This document shows, piece after piece, positions 9,819 to 18,901 of a stretch of 64,000 nt of DNA; within the stretch, counting starts at the first letter, position 1, and every line of letters starts with the position of its first letter. Where the stretch lies: positions 1-64,000 of the forward strand of contig NZ_JAERLY010000007.1 of the NCBI RefSeq assembly GCF_018256155.1. Direction: 5' to 3'. The notes below the pieces were generated by a model, which ran no database searches, was not told the DNA's origin, and worked only from the letters and a program-made list of their open reading frames with translations. The position numbers and the translations under genes are program-made. The DNA comes from Gluconobacter sp. Dm-62 (GTDB lineage: Bacteria; Pseudomonadota; Alphaproteobacteria; Acetobacterales; Acetobacteraceae).

Positions 9819-11504
9819 TCAGCGAGGGTGTCGTGCTGTCATGATCGCTTTGCGCAGCGAGGTCAGAGTGTGATCTGCACTGAAAGTCTCCGCCACATAA
9901 GCCTGCGCCAACTCCCCCAGTCTGCGGCATTCTTCCGGAGCAGCATACAGGTTCCTGATACAGGCAACCTGGCTGGCGGCATCGTCTGCAACCAGACCTG
10001 TAAGAGAAGCAGGAAGATTCAGGCCTTCGGCAGCGACAGATGTCATGACACAGGGAATTCCTGCCAGAAGACTTTCCACAACCTTGCCTTTGATACCCGC
10101 TCCAAATTTCAGCGGGGCAACCGTCAGACGGACATGCTCGAAAACAGACCCATCCAGATCTGCGACGTGCCCCATAACCCGAACACCTTCAGGCCAAGAC
10201 AGATGCGGCGGAAGGTGCGGGCCGACCAGCCAGAGTTCAAGTTCAGGGTTTTGGACGCGCAGCTCCGGCAGGACGTCACGGACAAACCAGAGGGCGGCAT
10301 CGAGGTTCGGGGCGTGACGGTAATTTCCAATGAAGGCGATATGACGCCGGGCCGCGACGTCCGGCGTGTGGTCGCGTTTACGGATTGCCCATGGGACGCA
10401 GGCGACGCGCGCCTGCGGGACGGCCTGACGCAGCCATGCGGCTTCCGTTGGAGAGTGTGTCAGGACGGCATCGGCCTGCCAGGCGGCGGTACATTCCTGA
10501 AGGCGGGTTCTTCTGCTGAGGGAATGGAGTTCGGGGCGTTTTTCGATTTCGGCCTGCCCTGCGATGCGGAGGTGATGCAGATCGGCGACGCTGTAGAGCA
10601 GCATGGCACCCGGCTGGTGATGGCGGGCGAGGCTCAGATATCGCGCGGCCGTGCCGATCCGGTGCAGGTAGACCAGATCGAACGCGCCGGACTGACGCCG
10701 CAGGATTTCTTCCACCGAGGCGTAATGCGGGGCGCGCCAGATTGTGAAGCCTTCTGCTTCCAGTGCGTGCCGTGCATCGGCTGGCGGGGACAGGTCATCG
10801 GCGGCAACGAGGCTGACCTCGTAGCCGAGCGCCTGAAGCGCGCGGGCGTGGGACAGCAGGGCCTGTGATCCCGCGTCCTGCCCGGCGACCGGAAGGCGTT
10901 CGTCAATGAGCAAAGCGCGCGGGGCACGGGGTTTTTCTTCGATTTCGGGGCCGTGCCGACGGGCCAGTCTGCGGTAGTGGTCGTGCTGTTCCTGTCCGCC
11001 ATCCGCGCGGGCGTGATCGGTCAGCAGGTCGTCGGCGATCTGCGCGAGGAAGGACAGGATATTTTCGCGCTCGGGGTTTGTCTGCGCACCGCCCGCGACC
11101 TGTCGCAGGAGTTCGCGCAAATCGTCGTCGAAGGTTCCGGTGGCTTCGAGGACAACGGGGGAGCCGATTAGTTCCGTTCCGTCGGCTTCGCGGCGGACCT
11201 GAATGATATGCCGTTCATGGGCGCTGAGTGGCGCGGGGATCAGCAGGTCGAAGCCCAAGCGGCCGTCCCCGAACCCCGCCTGTTGCAGGTCGGGGCGGCT
11301 CTGGTTGGCGATGACGCGGGCGATCAGCCTGCCGTTATCGAGCACCTGAAGGGCGGCGGGTTCGCTGCCCTCCCCGCCTGCCTGTACCTGGGTCGCCTGT
11401 GCCCCGGCCGCCTGTGCCCAGCCCGCGATCCGCCTGCGCGTGGCGATGTCCAGATAGCCGGGCAGGACGGCGGGGCGCGCCGGAACAACATAAGGCGGGG
11501 TCAT
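9819..11504 (-). CDS. Glycosyltransferase (GT4/GT1-like) with N-terminal beta module
   Basis: From the ATG at 11504 it has 561 residues. Residues about 15-115 form a small module (GYLDIATRRRIAGWAQ ... LQVLDNGRLIARV) that also ends the upstream Hint protein. The rest is a glycosyltransferase: an N-terminal Rossmann part with SQALLSHARALQALGYEV and a C-terminal part with KFGAGIKGKVVESLLAG and AAEGLNLP, the nucleotide-sugar site of GT4-like enzymes. No signal peptide or membrane helix is seen, so it is probably cytoplasmic. It starts 11 bases after the Hint gene stop, so the two are translated from one mRNA. The same Hint-module-GT block is fused in the protein at 34738-39993. A longer reading frame to 11684 overlaps the upstream gene and is less likely. 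Confidence 0.88.
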   Translation of the reverse strand: MTPPYVVPARPAVLPGYLDIATRRRIAGWAQAAGAQATQVQAGGEGSEPAALQVLDNGRLIARVIANQSRPDLQQAGFGDGRLGFDLLIPAPLSAHERHIIQVRREADGTELIGSPVVLEATGTFDDDLRELLRQVAGGAQTNPERENILSFLAQIADDLLTDHARADGGQEQHDHYRRLARRHGPEIEEKPRAPRALLIDERLPVAGQDAGSQALLSHARALQALGYEVSLVAADDLSPPADARHALEAEGFTIWRAPHYASVEEILRRQSGAFDLVYLHRIGTAARYLSLARHHQPGAMLLYSVADLHHLRIAGQAEIEKRPELHSLSRRTRLQECTAAWQADAVLTHSPTEAAWLRQAVPQARVACVPWAIRKRDHTPDVAARRHIAFIGNYRHAPNLDAALWFVRDVLPELRVQNPELELWLVGPHLPPHLSWPEGVRVMGHVADLDGSVFEHVRLTVAPLKFGAGIKGKVVESLLAGIPCVMTSVAAEGLNLPASLTGLVADDAASQVACIRNLYAAPEECRRLGELAQAYVAETFSADHTLTSLRKAIMTARHPR

Positions 11505-11515
11505 GGGAGGGTTGC

Positions 11516-14500
11516 TCAGGCCGCCATGCGGTCCGCCGGGTCCTGCGTGAGCGGTTCGACAACGAGCGCGGCAAGCTGCGCGTCCGACAGGCCGCCGATG
11601 AGATCGATGTCGAAAGCATGGAAGCCGTCGCCTTTCCCGGCGGCTTCCAGATCCGCCCGATACCGGTCGGCCGTTACTTCGCACAGCACCAAATCGCCGG
11701 TGCGGATTCTCAGGCGCAGTCTACCCTCGGCGCGCCCTGCATCGCGCGCCCAGCCCGCGACGCGGCCATGTGTGGCCATGTCCACGTAAAGCTCGATGGA
11801 GGACGTTTCGGACTGGGTGAATGCGGGGCGCAGACTGCGGCGGATGACTTCGAGTTCTTCCCCGCCCTCGACGCGCGGGGCGCAGTAGCGGGCGGCGACG
11901 GGTTCGGCGTCGGGGTAGAGTTCGGCGTATTCGCGGGCGTTGTGGAACATGCCGCGGCTGCCGTCATCGATGAAGGTTTCGGATGCGGCCCCTTCGGCGA
12001 AAATGATGTCGTGCGTTTCCAGTTCGATATGGATGTATGTGATCACATCGACCTGTTCGGCCTGTGTGATGGTCTGGCCGTTGACCAGCGCCTGGGCCGG
12101 GACCAGCACGCCGTTGAGGAACATGGCGTGCAGCGGCGAAATGACCAGATCGCGGCGGGGCAGTCCGTTGCCCAGAGCGCCTGAGGCAATACGTACGGGC
12201 ATGATATCCGTGCGTCCGGCGGCAAAGCGGCCGTCATAGGCGCGGCGTCCGATCCAGCGGATGGGACGGGAAGTGCCATCGCGGGTGATGAGACGATCGC
12301 CGATTTCCAGCGTTTCGACGGGGCGTTCTCCCGTTTCGGTCAGGATGGCGGTGCCGGGGCAATAGCAGGGTGTGCCTTCCGCCGTGACGGTCAGGCCGCC
12401 CGCGCTGTCCGCGCCCAGGACGAAGAAGTCCGCCGCGTAGTCGCCTGCGAAGGTCAGGGTTTCGCTGGTTTTGCCGTCCGTGAGTGTGACGAGGGTGTTG
12501 CCGCCCGAGGCCGTGCGGCTCAGGGTTGCGGCGGATCCCATGCCTTCCAGATCGATCGTATCGTTGGCGCCGAAGCCGGAAATGACGGCCTGCACGCCAT
12601 AGGCCGTGGTGGACGGGGCGACGCTCTGGATCAGGGTTCCGGCACCGTCAAACTCCAGACTGCCCGTGACCGAGGCCTTGGGGGACAGGAGGTCGAGCGT
12701 GCCACCGTCTTTGAGGAAAGTATTGCTGGCGACGGAGTTGCCGTCGATGGAGAGGCTTCCCCCGTCGAGCGTGGTGCCGCTGGCCGTGACGCCCTTGATG
12801 GTGATGGCGACCGTGCCACCCGACAACACGGTTTCATTGGTGATCGAAGCGCCGGATGTGGCCAGTGTCTGAGTGCCGTAGACTATGCCGCCCGAGGCAC
12901 TGCCGGTGAGGTTTTCCACGCCACCGGCCGAAATGACCGAACCGCTATCCGTGCCTGCGACGTCGAGTGTGCCGCCGGACAGGACGGTTGCGCCGACGAT
13001 GGTACCGCCTGCGCTGACGGTCAGGGTGTCACCATTGGAGACCACCGCGCCGGAGAGTGTGGCACCGCTGGAAACCACATTTGATGGGGTGCTGCCGGAG
13101 CCGGAGGAGCCTGCGGATGTAGTGGTGAGTGCGACGCCGCCTGTGCCGTCTGCTGACAGTGCGAGGGACGTGGCGAGTGCGCTGCCTGCGAAGGTGAACT
13201 GCTGGGTGACCGAACCGCTGCTGAGGGTGGCGACCGTGTTGCCGCCGCTGACGGTCGTAGTCAGCATTGTGCCAGTCCCCATGACCGTATCGTCGAGAAC
13301 GTCTGCGTCGCCGAAGCCGGAAATCGTGGCCAGCGTGCCGTATCCGGCGCTTGCGATGCTGTCGATCTGAAGCGTGCCCTGCCCCGAGAACAGCACCGTG
13401 CCAGACAGGGTTGCCTTGGCGGATTCAAGTTCGATGGTGCCGCCGTCGAGGATGGTGGTGTCTGTTGCCGCGGCGTTGCCGTCGATCGAGAGGATGCCGC
13501 CGTTGTTCAGCGTAATACCGCTGGCCAGAGCGCCCTTGATCGCCAGTGCGACCGAGCCGCCGTTATAGACGGTCTCGCCCGATACGCTGGCCCCGGCGGC
13601 GCTGACGATCTGGGCTCCGTCGATCTGTGTGCCGGAAACCGAACCGAGCACAGTTTCCGTGGCGCCATGGGCCAGCACGCCGCCGGATGCGGAGCCGCCT
13701 GCCGAAATCGTGGCGGAGCCGCCGGAGAGGATGCTGGCGCCGGTGGCCGTGCCGCCCGACTGCACGACGATCGAGCCGCCGTTGGAAATGGTCGCAGAGG
13801 TGCTTGAACCACCATTGGAAACTGTGACCGCGCTGGCGGTGGAGGTCTGGGTCGGGGCGAAAGAGACACCGCGGATATTGGTGTCGGCGGCGGCGGTCAT
13901 GAGGGTTGTGAAGCTCTCATCCGCTGGCGCGGTCGTCGCATCCAGATCGTCCGTGATGGTGAAGAGATAGGTCTGGTCGAGGTCGCCGATCGTGGCGTTC
14001 GTGGTGTAGAGAACAACGTCGTTCCCTTCCACTTCGCCGGTCAGTCCGATCAGGCCCGTGGTGCCGGATGCGGACGTGTTGGAGACGAGGTTGAGCCCGA
14101 CCGAGAGCGTGTAATCGAGGGTCCAGGCGGTGCCGTTATAGGTCCATTTTTGCAAACCGCCGTCGCCTACGCCGCCTGCCTTGGGGTTTCCACTATCGGC
14201 CACATACATAACGGTCGAGCTTGCGAAGAAATAGGATTCCGGGCTCAGGCTGACCGTGGAGCCAACTGCGGAGGCGTTAAGGGAATTTTCTTCGGCAGCC
14301 GTCAGGGTGACCGATCCGTCTATCGCAGGCAGGACTTCGGACTGCGTTGCCGAGACCGGGAGGGTTGTGCCGTAGCTGGCGATATTGGACGTCCCGCCGC
14401 TGCCCTGCGTGCTGTCGCGTGAGACGTAGAGGACGCCGTTGACGATTTCAGTCACGCGGGTGTCGGTGGAGGTGTCGATGGCAGTTGCGACGCTGGCACC

Positions 14501-15058
14501 GTCGGCAGCGTAAAAGACGCCTTGGGTCGTGTCGCCCTTCACGCCCTGGCCGGTGATGTAGAACGAGGTTCCGTCCACCGTTGCCACGCTGCGGATATTG
14601 TTGGTGTTGAACACGCCGTACAGGGCCGTGCTGGTATCGACCGTTCCGTCATAGCTGATATCGGCAACGACGCGGGGAACGGCCGTATAGCTTGTTCCGG
14701 TCAGACTGGTGGACTGGGCCAGACGGGCATCGCCGTACACGGCCGCACCGCCTGCGTTATAAGTCGCGGCATTGATGCCGTAGCCGCCGATGACGAGGGA
14801 CTGCCCGTCCTGCGCTAGCTGAAGCTCACCTTCCGACGAAGAGCCATATTCGCCTGAAACCGCATATTCCGTAACACCATCAACCACCGTGGTCGTCTGA
14901 GGCAGGACCAGAGTGCCGACAACCTCGCCAGTGGTTGTGATTTCTTCCAGCGTGGTGGGAGACGCCTGATTGTCCGTATAGGTGCCGCTGCCGTCCCCAT
15001 TCCCAACCACACTGATGACAAGATCACCTTCAGTGAAGGATTTTAGCGTCGAGGACAT
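11516..15058 (-). CDS. Repeat-rich Hint-domain protein
   Basis: 1180 residues without an evident signal peptide. Residues 1-390 look like a beta-propeller-type region (NLVISVVGNG-like start, LQKWTYNGTAW). Residues about 395-890 are Ser/Gly/Thr-rich AIDA-like beta repeats with a tandem copy of about 245 residues. The Hint_2 domain begins at Cys898 (TPCYCPGT) and runs through RPVETLEIGDRLIT, RPIRWIGRR and VISPLHAMFLNG to ETFIDDGSRGMFHN. The C-terminal module (YVDMATHGRVAGWARD) resembles the one starting the next gene. Hint folds catalyse N-S acyl shift autoprocessing in hedgehog, inteins and some bacterial surface proteins; activity here is unproven. It is co-transcribed with the glycosyltransferase 11 bases downstream and is probably a surface or secreted protein. 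Confidence 0.88.
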   Translation of the reverse strand: MSSTLKSFTEGDLVISVVGNGDGSGTYTDNQASPTTLEEITTTGEVVGTLVLPQTTTVVDGVTEYAVSGEYGSSSEGELQLAQDGQSLVIGGYGINAATYNAGGAAVYGDARLAQSTSLTGTSYTAVPRVVADISYDGTVDTSTALYGVFNTNNIRSVATVDGTSFYITGQGVKGDTTQGVFYAADGASVATAIDTSTDTRVTEIVNGVLYVSRDSTQGSGGTSNIASYGTTLPVSATQSEVLPAIDGSVTLTAAEENSLNASAVGSTVSLSPESYFFASSTVMYVADSGNPKAGGVGDGGLQKWTYNGTAWTLDYTLSVGLNLVSNTSASGTTGLIGLTGEVEGNDVVLYTTNATIGDLDQTYLFTITDDLDATTAPADESFTTLMTAAADTNIRGVSFAPTQTSTASAVTVSNGGSSTSATISNGGSIVVQSGGTATGASILSGGSATISAGGSASGGVLAHGATETVLGSVSGTQIDGAQIVSAAGASVSGETVYNGGSVALAIKGALASGITLNNGGILSIDGNAAATDTTILDGGTIELESAKATLSGTVLFSGQGTLQIDSIASAGYGTLATISGFGDADVLDDTVMGTGTMLTTTVSGGNTVATLSSGSVTQQFTFAGSALATSLALSADGTGGVALTTTSAGSSGSGSTPSNVVSSGATLSGAVVSNGDTLTVSAGGTIVGATVLSGGTLDVAGTDSGSVISAGGVENLTGSASGGIVYGTQTLATSGASITNETVLSGGTVAITIKGVTASGTTLDGGSLSIDGNSVASNTFLKDGGTLDLLSPKASVTGSLEFDGAGTLIQSVAPSTTAYGVQAVISGFGANDTIDLEGMGSAATLSRTASGGNTLVTLTDGKTSETLTFAGDYAADFFVLGADSAGGLTVTAEGTPCYCPGTAILTETGERPVETLEIGDRLITRDGTSRPIRWIGRRAYDGRFAAGRTDIMPVRIASGALGNGLPRRDLVISPLHAMFLNGVLVPAQALVNGQTITQAEQVDVITYIHIELETHDIIFAEGAASETFIDDGSRGMFHNAREYAELYPDAEPVAARYCAPRVEGGEELEVIRRSLRPAFTQSETSSIELYVDMATHGRVAGWARDAGRAEGRLRLRIRTGDLVLCEVTADRYRADLEAAGKGDGFHAFDIDLIGGLSDAQLAALVVEPLTQDPADRMAA
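12390..13870 (-). repeat. Tandem long repeat inside the Hint protein gene
   Basis: Two copies of a roughly 740-base unit, from about 13820-13110 and 13090-12390, encode matching series: GS-SG-(Q) turn, ETV-NGGSVA / ETVLSGGTVA, SIDGNAAATDT / SIDGNSVASNT, ISGFGDADVLDD / ISGFGANDTIDL, and a closing TFAG-SALADG-type strand. Many shorter SGGT/NGGS units sit between. The pattern fits AIDA-like beta-solenoid stalks; copy number may vary between strains. Confidence 0.7.
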
Positions 15059-15251
15059 GCAGGCTCTTCCGGTTCAGGGATTTATTGCCACCTCGTTACT
15101 CCAATACCTCTATCCCCTTATGTGAAACTAATTTGAAATATTATCAGGCAGCCCGGCAACATGCACTCATATGAAATAACTGTTCCTGAAATTGTATTAT
15201 TCCAGAAATAATATCCCCACTGCCGGATTTACAAGCAGAACAGGCAGAACC

Positions 15252-16469
15252 TTACTGGTAAAGCCCGGGCTCAGGCTCCCAGCCAGTCAGAAGATGTCTG
15301 CCGATTTCCTCATGCTTCCATTCGACCGGGTCATGCAGTGAAAGCGTCCGCGCATCCCGCCAGTACCGGTCAAACCCGTAGACCGCATCCGTGGCCTTCG
15401 CCCCCAGCGCCGACATGAGATCAGAAGCTGCCCGCAGCGCAGCCCGGGAGGCTGAGGAACGCGCCGCATAAACGGGAATAGCCACATCCGTCCGCGTACA
15501 CTCACCCCGATCGAAAGCATCCAGCAACGCCGCCGCCGTCCGCACACTCGAACAGGCTGCCGCCAGTTCGGCGCCGATTTCTCCAAAGAGCCGTCTTACC
15601 AATAAATCGTCAGCCGCCGTCTCCACCCGGGCAGAGGCCCAGGGACGACTGTTCTCCCGCGCGAACCTCACGCCCGCTTCCAGCGCCGCCAACCCAATTC
15701 CTGTCAGAATCATCGAAAACCCATTCTGGTATCTCAAAGGAGCATGCACCTGAGGCATCGACTGCGCTGTCAGGACCGACCAGTCCGGCTGAGTCTGCAC
15801 ATGCTCCAAGACCACGCTTCCTGAATCCGTCGCCCGTTGTCCTAGACGGTCCCAGTCCGTCAGGAACCGCACGCCATCTGTTCCAGCAGGAACAAGATCA
15901 AGCCGGACTGCACCTGCAACCAGATCATATGATGATACAAGCAGCAGATCCGCGCCCACAGCTCCCGTCGCATAGACCTTGCGCCCGTCAATGAAATACC
16001 CGGACCCAGCAGGCCGCGACACGACATGCCCGAAATCGACAGCACGCTTCCCGTTTTCAGAAATCGCCATGCCGACAATGGCATTTTGCAAACAGATCCG
16101 CTCCGCCAGCCGCCGACAGAATTCCGGCGACCCAACGGACAGCAACTCCCGCACGGCATCATCATGCACCTTGTAAATCTGCGCCACGGACGGATCGGCG
16201 ATACCGAGCTCCAGAAACACTTCCTGCGATAATGCCTGTGAAAACCCCAGACCACCCAGCGAAACCGGAAGGGGTGCCTTCATCAACCCGCAGGCTTTCA
16301 GCGCGGAGATGGAGGCGCGCGGATAGCGCCCGAGCCGATCGTTTTCCACAGCCCGTGGCGCAATTTCACGCCCGATCACGTCTCCTAGCGTCCCAAAGAA
16401 CTCTTTCAGCCCAACTGGCACCGAACAGGGGGGCACAAGGCTCTGCAAGGCACGAAAACGCCGTTCCAT
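15252..16469 (-). CDS. Acyl-CoA dehydrogenase-fold flavoprotein (DszC/SfnB-like)
   Basis: About 405 residues from the ATG at 16469, which has GAGGAAG 5-6 bases upstream; a start at 16508 is also possible. The three-domain acyl-CoA dehydrogenase plan is visible: an alpha N-terminus ([23 protein letters not shown]), a beta middle ([21 protein letters not shown]) and a C-terminal helical part ([17 protein letters not shown]). The usual catalytic Glu region of acyl-CoA dehydrogenases is not evident, and the sequence is closer to the flavin monooxygenase branch (DszC, SfnB). It may oxidise an organosulphur or similar compound with reduced flavin. It is divergent from pgm and stands alone. Confidence 0.75.
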   Translation of the reverse strand: MERRFRALQSLVPPCSVPVGLKEFFGTLGDVIGREIAPRAVENDRLGRYPRASISALKACGLMKAPLPVSLGGLGFSQALSQEVFLELGIADPSVAQIYKVHDDAVRELLSVGSPEFCRRLAERICLQNAIVGMAISENGKRAVDFGHVVSRPAGSGYFIDGRKVYATGAVGADLLLVSSYDLVAGAVRLDLVPAGTDGVRFLTDWDRLGQRATDSGSVVLEHVQTQPDWSVLTAQSMPQVHAPLRYQNGFSMILTGIGLAALEAGVRFARENSRPWASARVETAADDLLVRRLFGEIGAELAAACSSVRTAAALLDAFDRGECTRTDVAIPVYAARSSASRAALRAASDLMSALGAKATDAVYGFDRYWRDARTLSLHDPVEWKHEEIGRHLLTGWEPEPGLYQ

Positions 16470-16696
16470 CTGCTCTTCCTCAGTCCGTGGCAGTTTCAGC
16501 GCAATCATGCACCTCGCAGCGCTCCTGTTCCAGCAAAGCCAGCCCGCACAATCTTCACAGAACTGACCTGCCTCTCTGGACATCGGTCCGGATACAAGTT
16601 TTCCTGCCCGAACGACGCGCCCAGGCAGGGCGTTCATGCGTTACGACCGTCAACCGACGTCTATGCGCAACGGCAAATGCAAGGATATCTGAAGCA

Positions 16697-18343
16697 ATGG
16701 CCCATCTCAGCCCCCTGGCCGGTAAAACACTTTCTCCTTCCCAGTTGACCGATATTCCCGCCCTGATTGCAGCCTATTATGACCGCAGACCCGATCCTTC
16801 GATCTCCACTCAGCGCGTATCATTTGGCACATCCGGCCACCGGGGCTCCTCGCTCAATACGAGCTTTAACGAGAACCATATCCTCGCCATCTGCGAAGCC
16901 ATCTGCCGCCATCGCAAAGCCGAGGGCATCGACGGTCCGCTTTTCATCGGCATGGACAGCCACGCCCTGTCCGGCCCGGCGCAGAAATCCGCCATTGAGG
17001 TCTTTGCGGCCCACGGGATCGACGCCCGGATTGACGAAAACGGCGACTACACGCCGACCCCCGTCATTTCCCACGCCATCCTGACCTACAACAAGGGCCG
17101 CAGCACGGGTCTGGCCGATGGTGTGGTCATCACGCCGTCGCATAATCCCCCGGCCGATGGCGGCTTCAAATACAACCCGACCAATGGCGGCCCGGCCGAT
17201 ACGGCGATCACCAAGGCCATTCAGGACATGGCCAATGAGTTCCTCGCCAACGGGCTGAAGGACGTCAAACGTCTGCCTTACGAGCAGGCCCGGCAGGAAA
17301 CCTGCATCAGGGGTTATGATTTCATCACGCCTTATGTGAACGATCTGGATTCCGTCATCGACATGAAGGCGATCCGCGATGCTGGCGTGAAAATCGGCAT
17401 CGATCCGCTGGGTGGGGCTGCTGTTGCGTATTGGAAGCCTATCATCGAGCGCTACGGCCTGAACGCCACCGTCGTCAGCGACGTGGTGGACCCGACCTTC
17501 TCCTTCATGACCGCCGACTGGGACGGGCAGATCCGCATGGACTGCTCCTCCCCCTATGCCATGGCGCGACTGATCGAAATGGGAGACCGTTTCGACGTTG
17601 CTTTCGCCAATGATACCGACGCCGACCGTCACGGTATCGTCGCCATGCCAGACGGGTTGATGAACCCGAACCATTATCTTGCTGTGGCAATTTCCTACCT
17701 GTTCCGGAACCGTCCGGACTGGAGCCCGGAGTTGGGTGTGGGCAAGACGCTCGTCAGCAGCGGGCTGATTGACCGCGTGGCGAAAGACATGGGTCGCAAG
17801 CTCGTTGAAGTGCCGGTCGGGCTGAAATGGTTCGTGCCGGGGCTGATGGATGGCTCACTGGGCTTTGGTGGTGAGGAAAGCGCGGGCGCAACGTTCCTGC
17901 GTCGGGACGGCACCGTCTGGACCACGGACAAGGACGGGCTCATTCTGGGTCTGCTGGCAGCGGAAATCACGGCCAAGACCGGCAAGAACCCCAGCGTGCA
18001 TTATCACGAGATCATCGCCCGCCTCGGCACGCCCTATTACGAGCGGATCGACGCCGCCGCCAATCCGGAGCAGAAGGCCAAACTCGGCAAGCTCACGCCC
18101 GAGCAATTCCCACTGGAGACGCTGGCAGGCGACAAGATCATCAGCAAGCTGACCCGCGCACCGGGTAACGACGCGCCAATCGGCGGACTGAAAGTCGTCA
18201 CCGAAAACGGCTGGTTTGCCGCCCGTCCTTCCGGCACGGAAGATGTCTACAAGATCTATGCCGAGAGCTTCGTCAGCGAGGAGCATCTGCGTGCCATCCA
18301 GCAGGAAGCGCAGGACGCCATCTCCAAGGTTTTCGCGGCCTGA
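16697..18343 (+). CDS. pgm: Phosphoglucomutase (alpha-D-glucose-1-phosphate specific)
   Basis: 548 residues, matching the size of the E. coli Pgm (546). It interconverts glucose 1-phosphate and glucose 6-phosphate, feeding nucleotide-sugar and polysaccharide synthesis. Visible marks are the phosphoserine loop [11 protein letters not shown], the Mg site [10 protein letters not shown], the sugar-binding GGEESAG loop and the C-terminal phosphate loop [14 protein letters not shown]. The start at 16697 ([10 protein letters not shown]) is chosen because family similarity begins there; the frame is open upstream to 16232 but that part is low-complexity and overlaps the opposite gene. A strong hairpin follows the stop. 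Confidence 0.95.
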   Translation: MAHLSPLAGKTLSPSQLTDIPALIAAYYDRRPDPSISTQRVSFGTSGHRGSSLNTSFNENHILAICEAICRHRKAEGIDGPLFIGMDSHALSGPAQKSAIEVFAAHGIDARIDENGDYTPTPVISHAILTYNKGRSTGLADGVVITPSHNPPADGGFKYNPTNGGPADTAITKAIQDMANEFLANGLKDVKRLPYEQARQETCIRGYDFITPYVNDLDSVIDMKAIRDAGVKIGIDPLGGAAVAYWKPIIERYGLNATVVSDVVDPTFSFMTADWDGQIRMDCSSPYAMARLIEMGDRFDVAFANDTDADRHGIVAMPDGLMNPNHYLAVAISYLFRNRPDWSPELGVGKTLVSSGLIDRVAKDMGRKLVEVPVGLKWFVPGLMDGSLGFGGEESAGATFLRRDGTVWTTDKDGLILGLLAAEITAKTGKNPSVHYHEIIARLGTPYYERIDAAANPEQKAKLGKLTPEQFPLETLAGDKIISKLTRAPGNDAPIGGLKVVTENGWFAARPSGTEDVYKIYAESFVSEEHLRAIQQEAQDAISKVFAA

Positions 18344-18355
18344 TTCACGACGACC

Positions 18356-18380
18356 CCCGGGACATGGCTCATGTCCCGGG
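18356..18380 (+). terminator. Hairpin after pgm
   Basis: Perfect arms CCCGGGACAT (18356-18365) and ATGTCCCGGG (18371-18380) with a five-base loop, 12 bases after the pgm stop. There is no long T run, so it may stabilise the 3' end rather than terminate alone. Confidence 0.55.
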
Positions 18381-18901
18381 AATTCTCTGCCTGCGCCCCT
18401 GAGGCCAGCGACTCCCCATTTTCGGCTCTGAAAATCCCGTCCGCCTCCATGAAGGTGCGGACGAACAGTCATGCCCGGTGAGAAAATCCCGCATGTCTGG
18501 ACGATCGGATTTTCTGCGCATTTTCAGCAGTGCTGCATCTCCTGCACCGCTTCCGGGTCAGAACATATGCCGCAGAGCCTCACACCCATGTGATGCCCGC
18601 GCTCTGGTCATCATCCACAAATTGGATAATACCCGTTTCTGACACTGAGTGTCATATTTTGATGGCGCCCTGCTTCTCGACAGTTTCTCTGTTTTCAATC
18701 CGGATAAAGGACAAAATGGATGTTGAAGATCGGCCGTAATTCTGTGGGGTCTTTTTGCCCACGACCTGATCTTCGCAGCTCCATTATTCTACCCAAGACC
18801 ACGTATACTGTCCTTTTCCAGCATAAAACCCAGAAACAGAGCCTCTCACGCCCGGACGCCCTGCGCCCTGTCGCCTTTTCCCAATCGGTAACGAGGTAAA
18901 A
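18381..18901. other. Long intergenic region between pgm and aldehyde dehydrogenase
   Basis: About 520 bases with no supported gene. It contains a perfect TGACACT-G-AGTGTCA dyad (18640-18654), and a ribosome site GAGGT before the ATG at 18902. The rest is unremarkable; the promoter of the aldehyde dehydrogenase must lie here but no clear consensus was found. Confidence 0.5.
18640..18654. promoter_or_regulatory. Perfect 7-1-7 palindrome upstream of aldehyde dehydrogenase
   Basis: TGACACT and AGTGTCA separated by one base. This symmetry suits a dimeric repressor or activator. No regulator gene is adjacent, so the partner is unknown. Confidence 0.4.

Noticed and set aside
9640-9930. Minus-strand small frame after the glycosyltransferase
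   Set aside because: It overlaps the end of the transferase gene in another frame, has no ribosome site and no similarity that I recognise.
12390-13870. Possible CRISPR-like regularity in repeat-rich DNA
   Set aside because: The repeats are long, imperfect and encode AIDA-like beta strands in one open frame.
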